13,594 nucleotides of DNA from Candidatus Cloacimonadota bacterium (lineage in GTDB: Bacteria > Cloacimonadota > Cloacimonadia > Cloacimonadales > Cloacimonadaceae): assembly GCA_017995495.1 (NCBI GenBank), contig JAGOIS010000021.1:1-13594 (forward strand). The letters are read 5' to 3'. Below the pieces are notes generated by a model. The model ran no database searches and had not been told where the DNA came from. It saw only the letters and a list, made by a program, of their open reading frames with translations. Of the stretch, positions 1 to 7,307 are shown piece after piece. How positions within the stretch are numbered: position 1 is the first letter of the stretch; every line of letters starts with the position of its first letter. Both the position numbers and the translations under genes were made by a program.

Positions 1-2003
1 AACAGGTTCAGGGTGCTGGGGCTGTGGATCACCAGATCGTTCGCCACGCGCAGCTGGCTATCGTAAAAATAGCACGGAAATTCGGCATCGTCCTCGGTGG
101 CGAGCAGCTCGAGCAGGCCGAAACTGGCGGTGGCGGAGAGGGCGTATATGGAACTTCCGTAGGGATTCACCATCCTCTGGACGCTGCCCGCCAGATTTAC
201 GCTGCAGCCGGCCTCGAAGCTCCAGTCATATCCGCAATTTATGGTTCCGGCGGTGGTTTGGGCGTTGGCTCCGGAATACCAGAAGACAGCGCCGTGAACA
301 TCCAGGGTGGCCGCGGCGTTCATGATCAAAGTCCCGCGCAGATGGGCGTTTCCCATCACGGTCATGTTCCAGCCGTTGAGGTCCAGATTTCCTGTCTGCA
401 GGCGCAATTCGCCGTTCATGGTAACCAGGCTGTTGGGGAAAACGGTGGCGGCGCCAGCCTTGTTGATCACCAGGTCGTTCAGCCGGGAAGTTCCGGTCAG
501 CTTCAACGAAACGCTCTCGGGGCCATGGAGTTCCAGTTCTCCGCCGGTGAAGATCAGCCCGCCCAGGGCGTCCCAAAAACGGCCGCCGCTGCGCAGGGAG
601 CCACCGCTCACCAGGAAAGTGGTGGTGTAAAGCAAGTCTCCGAATTGAACGCCTTCATCCACGAAATCCAGGCTGCCGGAGGTCATTTCGATGCGGGCGT
701 TTCCGCCGTCGGCAACATCGCAAGCTATCGCTCCTCCGTGGATGCGGAAATCTCCGCCCAGGATGTAAAGTTCGGCGCGCAGGTCGATCTGTTGGGCGCT
801 ATCCTGAAACAGGTCCACGCTGCCGCCGGGGTACAGGTACCATTTGCCCCGGATGCTGTTCTGGGCAAGGTCGAGGGCGGTGAAATTGCCGCTGTGCACA
901 CTTATATCGCCCGACACCCAGTTAAAAGAATTGCAGGACACCAGGGAATTGACATTGGCAACAATAAAGAGTCCGCCGCTTTTCTGCAGGGTAAGGTTGT
1001 TGAACTGTTCGCTGATATAGCAGCTCTGGTTGCCCGAGCCGTTGAAGACCACGGTTCCGGTTTCCTCCAGAAAGCTGGCCGGCGTCTGGAGATTTAACCA
1101 GTCACCACCGACGTAAAGGGTATGGTTGTTGGCATCCACGGTGCCGGATTGGATGCGTAGGTGGGTTTTGATCACCAGGTCGGAATCCAGGCTGAGGGTT
1201 CCGCTTTGATAGGTCCATACCTCGTTCAGATAGGACTGGGTGGAGGCAAAATTGAAGCTTTGGTTGCTGCCGTTCGGGAATTGGTAACCGGCGTTGAAGC
1301 GGATCCCGGCGCCGGTCTGGGTGTTCAGGTCGATCAGATCGCCCCAGATGTAAAAGTTGCCCCACCAGTTGAATATGAAGCTGGAGCCGTTGGTGTTGGT
1401 GAGGCTGGTAACGCGGATGTCCTGGCTGTTGGTGGCTGGCACGGTAAGGCTGTTGACCATGGTGGCCGACCAGGGTTTGTTCACCACCACGTTGGGTAAG
1501 TGGGTGTAAAAGCTATGGTTGATAAGGGTGGTGGGGGTGGAGCCGCGAAACTCGATGGTGCCGCCGGAGTTGCTGACTTGCGAACCGGCGGCGTAGGTCA
1601 TGTTGCCGTCGCAATATACTCTTGCCCAGTTGGAAAGCAGGGCTTGGGAGCCTGATTGCCAGGTTATGTCATGTTCCACGTATAGCGCGCAGGGATCGGT
1701 GCTTAGCTGGATGTAGCCCGCCACGCTCAGGTTTCCGGTCACGTTCAGGCTGTTGGTGTAGATGTGAACGTAGGTGCCGCCGTCGATCTGCATGTTTCGG
1801 CAATAAGCCGCTGTTGTGGAGATGCGGGGATAGTTTCCGGTGCCAGTGGTGGAGATCACTACGTCTGTGTCGTAGACTGGAATGCTGGCGGGAAACCAGT
1901 TGCCCGCGGTGTGCCAGTTGTCGCTAACGGCTCCGGTCCAGGTGGCGGCGCTGAGCGCTACGCCGGCAAAAACTAAAATACAGGCTAAAAGGGTGTTTTT
2001 CAC
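1..2003 (-). CDS. Large secreted beta-strand repeat protein, N-terminal part (runs off left edge)
   Basis: An uninterrupted reading frame of 667 codons runs from a GTG start at 2003 to the left edge; I checked every in-frame triplet and found no stop. The start is supported by a GGAGG ribosome site at 2008-2012. Residues 1-19 form a Sec signal peptide (MKNTLLACILVFAGVALSA, cleavage probably ALSA|ATW). The mature part is rich in Asn, Gly, Thr, Ser, Val and aromatic residues, with recurring short beta-like units such as 'GNLSVAGYIQLS', 'LINHSFYTHLPNVVVNK' and 'SFLEETGTVVFNGSGNQS'. This resembles the right-handed beta-helix surface proteins of FCB-group bacteria, where 'L.V..G' strands alternate with 'N.L.I.K' strands. 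It is probably exported and cell-surface or extracellular. The C-terminus, where a sorting domain would be expected, lies outside the window. No catalytic motif is visible. I am confident that the gene is real and secreted, less so about the fold. Confidence 0.85.
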   Translation of the reverse strand, partial: MKNTLLACILVFAGVALSAATWTGAVSDNWHTAGNWFPASIPVYDTDVVISTTGTGNYPRISTTAAYCRNMQIDGGTYVHIYTNSLNVTGNLSVAGYIQLSTDPCALYVEHDITWQSGSQALLSNWARVYCDGNMTYAAGSQVSNSGGTIEFRGSTPTTLINHSFYTHLPNVVVNKPWSATMVNSLTVPATNSQDIRVTSLTNTNGSSFIFNWWGNFYIWGDLIDLNTQTGAGIRFNAGYQFPNGSNQSFNFASTQSYLNEVWTYQSGTLSLDSDLVIKTHLRIQSGTVDANNHTLYVGGDWLNLQTPASFLEETGTVVFNGSGNQSCYISEQFNNLTLQKSGGLFIVANVNSLVSCNSFNWVSGDISVHSGNFTALDLAQNSIRGKWYLYPGGSVDLFQDSAQQIDLRAELYILGGDFRIHGGAIACDVADGGNARIEMTSGSLDFVDEGVQFGDLLYTTTFLVSGGSLRSGGRFWDALGGLIFTGGELELHGPESVSLKLTGTSRLNDLVINKAGAATVFPNSLVTMNGELRLQTGNLDLNGWNMTVMGNAHLRGTLIMNAAATLDVHGAVFWYSGANAQTTAGTINCGYDWSFEAGCSVNLAGSVQRMVNPYGSSIYALSATASFGLLELLATEDDAEFPCYFYDSQLRVANDLVIHSPSTLNL

Positions 2004-2238
2004 GGTTCCTCCATTGAGGTTAAAGCTTTTGGGGATAGGCTGTTGCTTGGATGATGGGTCCGAAAGGCCGGGGATCGGGTTGCGGCCAAGCGCTTAGCGG
2101 AGTTTGGCTGCTTGGGCGGAAGCAGATGGGGCAAACATCCGCGAAACCGGCAAGCATCCATAAGGGGCTCCTTCGCGCCAGAACAGATCTGGTGCCTCAG
2201 CCAGGCAAGGTTGTAAGGTCACAAACAGGCTTGCGCTG

Positions 2239-2266
2239 AATATGGTATTGCACCGGAATATGTCAA
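2239..2266 (-). promoter_or_regulatory. Possible sigma-70-like promoter for the secreted repeat protein
   Basis: On the minus strand a perfect TTGACA (2261-2266) is followed after 16 nt by CATATT (2239-2244), which matches four of six positions of TATAAT. Transcription would begin near 2232 and leave a leader of about 230 nt before the GTG at 2003. The -35 box is perfect and the -10 box only moderate, so this is a candidate. Confidence 0.4.
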
Positions 2267-2368
2267 GAAATATTTGAAGCTGCTTCAACTGATTTTTTGG
2301 CCATAGCTTGCCTACGCTTGGTGTTCAGTCTGGGGCGCTGGGATCCTGATCATGCTTCACAGCTGTTT

Positions 2369-2388
2369 CGCAGCATTGGAATGCTGCG
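2369..2388. repeat. Perfect 9-bp inverted repeat with 2-nt loop
   Basis: CGCAGCATT at 2369-2377 and AATGCTGCG at 2380-2388 are exact reverse complements separated by GG. No T-tract follows in either direction, so this does not look like an intrinsic terminator. It lies 51 nt to the left of a second, larger palindrome, and the two may belong to one repeat element. Confidence 0.7.
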
Positions 2389-2439
2389 CTACGAGCAGCG
2401 CTGGCCTCCGGCGGGGTTACACCCTTTCGCCTTTTCACA

Positions 2440-2483
2440 CCTGCTGGAGTCCATGCTCGCTGCGCTCGCTGGACTCCAGCAGG
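2440..2483. repeat. Perfect 14-bp inverted repeat (REP-like palindrome)
   Basis: CCTGCTGGAGTCCA (2440-2453) and TGGACTCCAGCAGG (2470-2483) are exact reverse complements. The 16-nt loop contains the direct repeat GCTCGC-TGC-GCTCGC. The element lies 13 nt beyond the stop codon of the small membrane protein gene (2497). A terminator or 3' mRNA-stabilising role is possible, but neither side has a T-tract. The design, long perfect arms around a self-similar loop in a gap, resembles dispersed REP/BIME-type palindromes. That resemblance is inference. Confidence 0.75.
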
Positions 2484-2496
2484 ATTGGCGGTGCGG

Positions 2497-2847
2497 TTAT
2501 TTCTTATCCGCTTTGGTCTCCACCTTGCGCCAGGTTTCCTTGTCGTTGTGGAACCATTCCTCACCGGAGGATGTCTGCAGTTTCATGAACACATCCACAT
2601 CCTGATAGGTGACGGTGGTGTCGGGGGTGACAATTTCCGAGAAGATATAGGTTTGATCGCCTGATTTGGACCAGCCGACGACCTTGAAGGGATTGACGTT
2701 GGTTTCCTTGAGGTAGGCCTCAAATTTCTCCATGGGGACGGGCAGCTCTTCCTTTTGCATCTTCTGGTAGGTTTTCCAGGCCACAAAGCCTGAGACCAGC
2801 AGGGCTGCCAGCATCAGCATGGACATGATCACTTGAAACACTTTCAT
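2497..2847 (-). CDS. Small membrane-anchored protein of unknown function
   Basis: A 116-residue protein that I do not recognise. Residues 5-24 (QVIMSMLMLAALLVSGFVAW) form one hydrophobic segment, followed by basic and polar residues (KTYQKMQKEE). It therefore looks like an inner-membrane anchor with a soluble domain of about 90 residues outside, although an uncleaved or cleaved signal peptide is also possible. The soluble part has alternating strands (QTYIFSEIV, TVTYQDVDVFMKLQ) and ends in a lysine-rich tail, suggesting a small alpha/beta fold. The start is well supported by AAGGAG seven nt upstream. It follows tldD by 76 nt and could be a fourth gene of that operon, but that gap holds two palindromes and the gene has its own strong ribosome site. 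Confidence 0.75.
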   Translation of the reverse strand: MKVFQVIMSMLMLAALLVSGFVAWKTYQKMQKEELPVPMEKFEAYLKETNVNPFKVVGWSKSGDQTYIFSEIVTPDTTVTYQDVDVFMKLQTSSGEEWFHNDKETWRKVETKADKK

Positions 2848-2886
2848 TTTTTACTCCTTTTTTGGCGCCCCCGGCCTGAGGGCGGA

Positions 2887-2896
2887 GGCACGTGCC
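2887..2896. repeat. 10-bp palindrome GGCACGTGCC in the tldD downstream gap
   Basis: This perfect 10-bp palindrome lies in the 76-nt gap between the tldD stop and the start of the small membrane protein gene. On the minus strand an A-rich run precedes it and a GC-rich stretch follows. That is the wrong polarity for an intrinsic terminator of tldD. On the plus strand a T5 tract follows, but no plus-strand gene ends here. It could be an operator-like site. Confidence 0.4.
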
Positions 2897-2906
2897 TTTT
2901 TCCTTT

Positions 2907-2922
2907 GTTTTAAGCTTAAAAC
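2907..2922. repeat. 16-bp perfect palindrome just after the tldD stop codon
   Basis: GTTTTAAGCTTAAAAC is an exact 16-bp palindrome that starts one nt after the tldD stop codon. With no loop and an AT-rich stem it would make a weak RNA hairpin. A dimeric-protein binding site ahead of the small membrane protein gene is at least as plausible as a terminator. Its function is unknown. Confidence 0.5.
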
Positions 2923-2923
2923 G

Positions 2924-4363
2924 TCAGATCTTCACGCTGACGTTGATGTTCTTGAAGCGGGCCGGGGCCACGCCGTGGGAAAGCTGCATGATCTGGCCCG
3001 GCTCTCCCTTTCCGCAGTGGAAGGTGCTGTGGTAGCCCCATTCCTCCGGGCCGCAGATCCTGTCGCAGGCGTTCCAGAATTCAGGGGTGATCCCGAAATA
3101 GGTGGGTTCCTTGACAATGCCTGTGATCTTGCCGCCGTCGATGCGGTAGCCGATCTCGGTGGTGAACTGGAAGTTGTTGCGGTTGTCGTCGATGCTCCAG
3201 GTTTTGGTGAAATCGAGGAGGTAGCCGTGGTCGGTGCCGGCGATCAGCTCATCCAGGCTGCCGGAGCCGGGGGCGAGGCAGAAATTGGTCATGCGCACCA
3301 GGGGAAAATCGTCCGCGGAGGAGGCTTTCATGTTGGATGAGGGTTCCAGCCCCAACAGCCGGGCGATCTGGCGCGAGGTTTGCTGATTCACCAGGATGCC
3401 GTCCTTGATGATGTCCACCTTTTTGCCGGGCACGCCTTCATCGTCCACGGGGTGATAACCCAGGCCCCGGGGATCGGTGCTGTCGCTGTAGATGTTCACG
3501 CTGGGCGACCCGTATTGGAATGAACCCAGCATCTGGGGTTTGATGAAGGTTTTGCCGGCGTAGGAGATCTCCATGCCGAAGATGCGGTCCGCCTCGGTGG
3601 CGTGACCCACCGATTCATGCAGCTGCAGGGCGAGATGTCCGTTTGCGATGATGATGTCGGCGCGGTCGTCCGTGATGGTGGGCGCACTCAGCAGATCGGT
3701 GGCCTCCTTCATGATGCGGTCGGTATTTTCAGTGAATTTTTGCTGGCTGAAGAGCTCAAAGCCGCCGCGTCCCGCGCTCATGTGTCCCGGCCAGGTGCGG
3801 GATTGGATCTGGTTGCCGTCGGAAGCCACCACCTCCATCACCGGCAGGGTGTTGAAATAGGACGTGTGCGACCAGGTTCCCTCGCTGTTCGCGTAATACT
3901 TTTCCTGGCGCATGAACTGCGCGGAGACCATGGAGTGGACGATCTTGCCGCTTGGCTTGATGGCTTCGGCCAAAGCACTCAGATAGGCCGTCTTTTCTTC
4001 TTTGGGCAGCTTGAAGGGATCGATCTCGGGCTGGTGGTGATACTCCGCCCTGGTGGCCGGTAAAGCGGGGAACTCCACCTTGTTGCGGATGAAATTGCCA
4101 CCCTGGCGGGCATTTTTGACCGCGGTCTGGACGAGGCGGTCGAGCGCCGCGGGGCTCAGGTCGCGGGATCCGGCAAATCCCCAGCAGCCGTTGATCAGCA
4201 CCCGGATGCCGATGGCGGTGGAATCCATGCTGCTGCCGTAGTTGCGCATGAATCCGTTCATAAAGTAGAGCCATTCATTGTCGGTGCGGGTGACCCTGAT
4301 ATCGGCGAAGCTGATGTCCGGGTGGGCGAGTTTATTGAGGGTTTGTTTGATCAGTTGTTCCAT
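2924..4363 (-). CDS. tldD: TldD-family zinc metalloprotease subunit
   Basis: A 479-residue member of the TldD/PmbA family, close to the E. coli TldD length. It carries the catalytic HExxxH motif (H249-E250-S-V-G-H254). Near the C-terminus, C450-G-K matches the region that supplies the cysteine zinc ligand in E. coli TldD. The family domain is complete, with an N-terminal alpha/beta half (about 1-230) and a C-terminal half ending in a GVAPARFKNINV strand. In E. coli, TldD with TldE forms a cytoplasmic heterodimeric protease that degrades unfolded peptides and matures microcin B17; I infer the same peptidase role here. It lies 11 nt after the TldE-like gene. Its AGGAGG ribosome site (4371-4376) overlaps the upstream TAG stop, so translation is probably coupled. 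The substrate cannot be deduced. Confidence 0.93.
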   Translation of the reverse strand: MEQLIKQTLNKLAHPDISFADIRVTRTDNEWLYFMNGFMRNYGSSMDSTAIGIRVLINGCWGFAGSRDLSPAALDRLVQTAVKNARQGGNFIRNKVEFPALPATRAEYHHQPEIDPFKLPKEEKTAYLSALAEAIKPSGKIVHSMVSAQFMRQEKYYANSEGTWSHTSYFNTLPVMEVVASDGNQIQSRTWPGHMSAGRGGFELFSQQKFTENTDRIMKEATDLLSAPTITDDRADIIIANGHLALQLHESVGHATEADRIFGMEISYAGKTFIKPQMLGSFQYGSPSVNIYSDSTDPRGLGYHPVDDEGVPGKKVDIIKDGILVNQQTSRQIARLLGLEPSSNMKASSADDFPLVRMTNFCLAPGSGSLDELIAGTDHGYLLDFTKTWSIDDNRNNFQFTTEIGYRIDGGKITGIVKEPTYFGITPEFWNACDRICGPEEWGYHSTFHCGKGEPGQIMQLSHGVAPARFKNINVSVKI

Positions 4364-4374
4364 GCAGTGTCCTC

Positions 4375-5700
4375 CTAAATGGTCCTGGTTGAGGATGTTA
4401 TGTTGAAATCCCGGACATGGGCGTGGGGCGCTTTCACCGTTTCAATGTCGAAACTATCGTAGTTGGCGGAAAACGGGACCGTGGCACAGTGATCCTCGAG
4501 GTCCGCCACATTATTGAGGATCCTCTCGATGCGCTCGGTGAAGCGGAGGTTGTTCACCACTTTGGTGACGCGTCCGTTCTCGATCAGGAAGGTGCCGTCG
4601 CGGGTGAGCCCGGTGAGGGAGGTTTCCCTCGGATTGATGAAATTCATGTAGTGGAGGCTGGAGATATAGAGTCCGCGTTTGATGCTGCCGATCAGCTCTT
4701 CCAGGGTTGCGTGGCCGGGATCAATCTTGAGGCAGGCGCCTTGGTTGCCGTTTTTGGGCAGCCCGGTCTTGTGGGCGAAGTAGTTGTCACAGAAAAAGTT
4801 GCGGAAAACACCCTGTTCCACCAGGGGCAGAAAGCGGTAGACGTGGCCGTTGGAGCCGTAAGAGGCGTGGATCATTCTGGGGTCGGAGGGGTCGTCCACG
4901 ATGGTTATGTGCTCCGGAAACACCTTCTGACCCAGCTTGCCCTCGAACCAACTGCTGTGCTGGTCCAAAGCGCGGGCGCTCATGCCATAGGCAAGGTACT
5001 GGATGAATTCAGCCAGGCAGCGGGGGGCGAGCACCACGTCGTAATAGCCAGGCTCCACGTCCACGACCTCGGCTGAGCAATACATGATCTTCTGCACGAG
5101 GTCCTCGGAGAAGGCCTGTTCGTCAAAAAAGCCGAAGTCTTCGCCGCCAAAGGTTTCCAGCACCGTCACCTGCGACTTGTTGTGCACGGCTTTCACCTCC
5201 AGGTAGATGGGTGATCTTTCGCTGTGCTTGTCCAGGCCGTTGCTGTTGATCAGGCGCTCGCTGACATGATTGCAGATGAAGGTGCCGAAGATGTCAAAAT
5301 CATACATGCCGGCAGCCGCGGAGACGTTGGCCAGGATACTGGTCTTCTTGTCCAGCGGGATCGCCTCCGGGTTGTTGTTCACCCGGCGCGGCTCCGCCAG
5401 GGTCAGGTCGTTTTCCAGATCCACGAAATCCGGGTCCTCGGGCAGCTTGTCGATCACCTCCAGGGCGTCCTTCACGGCCGCGTCGACCTTGTCCCGGGCA
5501 GGATTGTCCAGCTGGAAACTGAAGGATCTTTTACCCTTGTAGATCTCGGCCGCGATGGTGGTGTTGTCTTTGCTGATGTTGTAGTTGGTCTGGCTGTGGT
5601 AAAAGCGCAAAAATTCTGTGGACCAGTGACGCCCTGTGATTTCGTATTGCAACTCGGGGTGCAGGTCCAGGACGCTTTTCAGATATTCAAGATGGTCCAT
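4375..5700 (-). CDS. pmbA: TldE/PmbA-family protease partner subunit
   Basis: A 441-residue TldE/PmbA homologue. The frame stays open upstream to 5838, but the ATG at 5700 is preferred because GAGGAGG stands just before it and the upstream extension would run through the end of the preceding gene. There is no HExxxH motif, as expected for the non-catalytic TldE partner. Family signatures include the DVVLAPRCLAEFIQYLA strand-helix near 221-237, the GNQGACLKIDPGHATLEELI stretch (318-337) and NPRETSLTGLTRDGTFLIENG (356-376), the region that closes the substrate cavity in this family. With the neighbouring TldD it should form a cytoplasmic peptidase complex. It sits second in a three-gene operon, 23 nt after the dihydroorotase-like gene. 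The confidence is high for the family and moderate for strict TldE function. Confidence 0.92.
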   Translation of the reverse strand: MDHLEYLKSVLDLHPELQYEITGRHWSTEFLRFYHSQTNYNISKDNTTIAAEIYKGKRSFSFQLDNPARDKVDAAVKDALEVIDKLPEDPDFVDLENDLTLAEPRRVNNNPEAIPLDKKTSILANVSAAAGMYDFDIFGTFICNHVSERLINSNGLDKHSERSPIYLEVKAVHNKSQVTVLETFGGEDFGFFDEQAFSEDLVQKIMYCSAEVVDVEPGYYDVVLAPRCLAEFIQYLAYGMSARALDQHSSWFEGKLGQKVFPEHITIVDDPSDPRMIHASYGSNGHVYRFLPLVEQGVFRNFFCDNYFAHKTGLPKNGNQGACLKIDPGHATLEELIGSIKRGLYISSLHYMNFINPRETSLTGLTRDGTFLIENGRVTKVVNNLRFTERIERILNNVADLEDHCATVPFSANYDSFDIETVKAPHAHVRDFNITSSTRTI

Positions 5701-5723
5701 TTTTCCTCCTCGGGGGTATGGAA

Positions 5724-6992
5724 TTAGATCCAGGTGATGTTGTTGTGGCGGCGTTTGGGATTGGTGCTGCGGGCCAGCCAGGTTCCCGCGGGAGCGGCCG
5801 CCCTGCCTTTGTGGAAAGCTCTTTTGCCCCTCAGCCATACGGATTCTATGGCCCCTTCCAGCTGGTGCTCGCTGCCGTCAGGCGCTTTGAAGGAGGTGGT
5901 CCTGGTGGGGTCGTAGATCACGAAATCGGCGTCCGAACCAGCCTCCAGACAGCCTTTCACGGGGTAGATGCCCAATCTTTTGGCCGCGTTCTCGCTGGTC
6001 ATTTTGATCACGGTGGCCAGGGGCATCCTGCGCTTCTTCCAAAGCTCCGAAAGCACCCAGAGATATGACCAGGGCAGCAGTTTTTCCGGGGTGCCGCGAT
6101 AAGCCGTGTCCAACCCCTCCGGGACCGCCGCGGACTCCACATTGTTCGAGAGCAGATAGATCTTGTTGGTGCGCAGCAGTTCGATCAGCTCAAGTTGGAA
6201 GTCGGCCAGGTCGATGGGCTGGCCGAGGTCCAGGTTGCTGAAGAGGCGCATCAGATCCGCCACGCACATGGAAAAGGATATATCTGAACGCTTGTGGACG
6301 CTGTTGATGAAATCGATGGTGGTGTATGAGGCCACGCGGGTCACGTGGATGGGGTTTTCCTGCATCCTGCGCAGCAGTTTCTTGATCGCGTCGGCCTGGG
6401 CATCAAAGCTGAATTGTGCATGGCTCTCGCTGTCGTAACCCTGAAAGGCAAAGGCGGTATCCGATTCATAGATGTCCATGAACAGGTCCATGATCTCGGT
6501 GAAGGACAGGGCCTGGATCGCCGGATTGGGGGAGGGGTTCGTGAGAGCTATGCCCACCACACCTTCAGCCCAGAGCTCTTGCGCGGCCTCGGCGTGATAG
6601 GGGTAATTGGTGATGTCCACATTTCCCCAGATGGCCATGTCCACGCTGGAATTCTGAGCTATCTGGGTTTGCAGGCGTTTCAGATCGCCCAGGTTGAATA
6701 CGGGCTGCGGATTGAGAAAGCTGAGCTCCGCCAGGGTGGTCCAACCACCGGACAGGGCGGCTTTGGTGATCCGGGCCATACTCTTGCCGGGGTCTTTTTC
6801 AGCAATGATGTGGCTGTGGGGATCAATTGCCCCGGGCAGGAGTATGCTGCCTTTGAGGTCAACGGTTTCGGTGATGTCCTCGGAACTGATCTCATCCGGG
6901 CTGATCCTGATGATGGTTTCATCAAAGAGGACGTTCACCCGTTTTAGGGCGGCCGAAGATGTGGGCAGGCTGGCGTTTGTGAATAATCTCAT
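5724..6992 (-). CDS. Dihydroorotase-like amidohydrolase, probably catalytically degenerate
   Basis: A 422-residue amidohydrolase-superfamily protein closest by eye to class I dihydroorotases and hydantoinases. It keeps the PG-A-ID-PHSH entry motif (H59 and H61), the GGWTT turn (82-86) and the C-terminal signature SENAAKRLGIYPVKGCLEAGSDADFVIYDP (about 333-362). The other expected metal ligands appear replaced. The carboxylated-lysine region reads GVVGIAL (144-150, no Lys), the 'HaE' site reads FAFQG (Q184), the 'HvS' site reads VTRVAS (R219), and 'TDHAPH' reads SNNVES (282-287, no Asp or His). Full dihydroorotase activity is therefore unlikely. The ATG at 6992 is chosen because a promoter (7108-7136) would start transcription inside the longer frame, which is open to 7127. 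It heads the operon with pmbA and tldD. A structural or scaffolding role is inference. Confidence 0.85.
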   Translation of the reverse strand: MRLFTNASLPTSSAALKRVNVLFDETIIRISPDEISSEDITETVDLKGSILLPGAIDPHSHIIAEKDPGKSMARITKAALSGGWTTLAELSFLNPQPVFNLGDLKRLQTQIAQNSSVDMAIWGNVDITNYPYHAEAAQELWAEGVVGIALTNPSPNPAIQALSFTEIMDLFMDIYESDTAFAFQGYDSESHAQFSFDAQADAIKKLLRRMQENPIHVTRVASYTTIDFINSVHKRSDISFSMCVADLMRLFSNLDLGQPIDLADFQLELIELLRTNKIYLLSNNVESAAVPEGLDTAYRGTPEKLLPWSYLWVLSELWKKRRMPLATVIKMTSENAAKRLGIYPVKGCLEAGSDADFVIYDPTRTTSFKAPDGSEHQLEGAIESVWLRGKRAFHKGRAAAPAGTWLARSTNPKRRHNNITWI

Positions 6993-7250
6993 ACTTTTCC
7001 AATTATGCCGCGGAACATCCCCCGCGCCAGAAACCGCAGGGTGGCTCCGTGTCTGTTTGGGAGTAATGGGCAAGCACTCAAAAAACCAAACTTCCCCAAA
7101 CTGGTGTGATGATTTTGCAACTCTCAAAATCTGTCAAGCTTTTGCTTGCCCCAGCCACCACGGCCGGGATTTTCCAGCCCCTGGCCAACCTGTCCGACCC
7201 GGCCTCCGCCCGCGTTAACTCCATGTACAGCGCCAGTTTACGCGGGGAAA
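6993..7250 (-). other. Upstream region and leader of the dihydroorotase-like operon
   Basis: This is the non-coding gap upstream of the three-gene operon. It holds one good promoter (7108-7136) and a leader of roughly 108 nt from about 7101 to the ATG at 6992. I recognise no known riboswitch. Only a weak GGA-type ribosome site precedes the ATG. A 62-codon minus-strand frame here (7078-7266) runs from the terminator through the promoter and is not credible. Confidence 0.55.
7108..7136 (-). promoter_or_regulatory. Sigma-70-like promoter of the dihydroorotase-like/pmbA/tldD operon
   Basis: On the minus strand a perfect TTGACA (7131-7136) is followed by exactly 17 nt and then AATCAT (7108-7113), four of six matches to TATAAT. 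Predicted initiation is near 7101. It lies downstream of the terminator at 7251-7279 and upstream of the ATG at 6992, as expected for a separate operon, and argues against starting the protein at 7127. Confidence 0.55.
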
Positions 7251-7279
7251 ACAAAAAAGTCCGCAAGGGACTTTTTTGT
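7251..7279 (-). terminator. Rho-independent terminator after the FlgD-Ig-like gene
   Basis: ACAAAAAAGTCC (7251-7262) and GGACTTTTTTGT (7268-7279) are perfect 12-bp arms around a 5-nt loop. On the minus strand the hairpin ends in a T-rich run (TTTTTTGTTTT). It lies 28 nt past the stop of the small secreted protein and should end the tRNA-kinase-FlgD-like transcript. The symmetric sequence could also work on the plus strand, but no plus-strand gene reaches it. Confidence 0.85.
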
Positions 7280-7307
7280 GTTCTTACGATTCACTGACTG
7301 GATTATC

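Larger units (their letters stand above)
2004..2496. other. Gene-free stretch with palindromes and a possible promoter
   Basis: This 493-nt stretch separates the large secreted protein gene from the small membrane protein gene. I see no convincing gene in it. A 64-codon minus-strand frame (2094-2288) has no ribosome site and no recognisable protein features. The left part would be a long leader of the secreted protein gene and has a short hairpin, CTGCTT/AAGCAG at 2108-2125. The right part carries two strong inverted repeats (2369-2388 and 2440-2483), described separately. Confidence 0.6.

Noticed and set aside
24..1097. Plus-strand 357-codon open frame
   Set aside because: It is codon-aligned antisense to the secreted protein gene, has no ribosome site and reads as low-complexity Gly/Ala/Val/His sequence. 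The minus strand has a signal peptide and a coherent protein.
2004..2232. Riboswitch in the leader of the secreted protein gene
   Set aside because: I looked for cyclic-di-GMP and cobalamin-type signatures and found no convincing match; only short generic hairpins are present.
2094..2288. Minus-strand 64-codon frame with a hydrophobic N-terminus
   Set aside because: It has no ribosome site, its promoter-like TTGACA lies inside the frame, and its composition is not convincing. It is more likely part of a leader.
4417..5076. Plus-strand 219-codon open frame and similar ones opposite tldD, the dihydroorotase-like gene, yidC and jag
   Set aside because: All lie opposite well-recognised protein families and lack ribosome sites and family features. 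GC-rich codon use on the real strand creates such frames.
5701..5838. N-terminal extension of the TldE-like protein to 5838
   Set aside because: It would overlap the 3' end of the upstream gene in another frame and lie before the GAGGAGG ribosome site that serves the ATG at 5700.
7078..7266. Minus-strand 62-codon frame in the gap upstream of the dihydroorotase-like gene
   Set aside because: It starts within the terminator hairpin and spans the likely promoter. It has no ribosome site or recognisable protein features.
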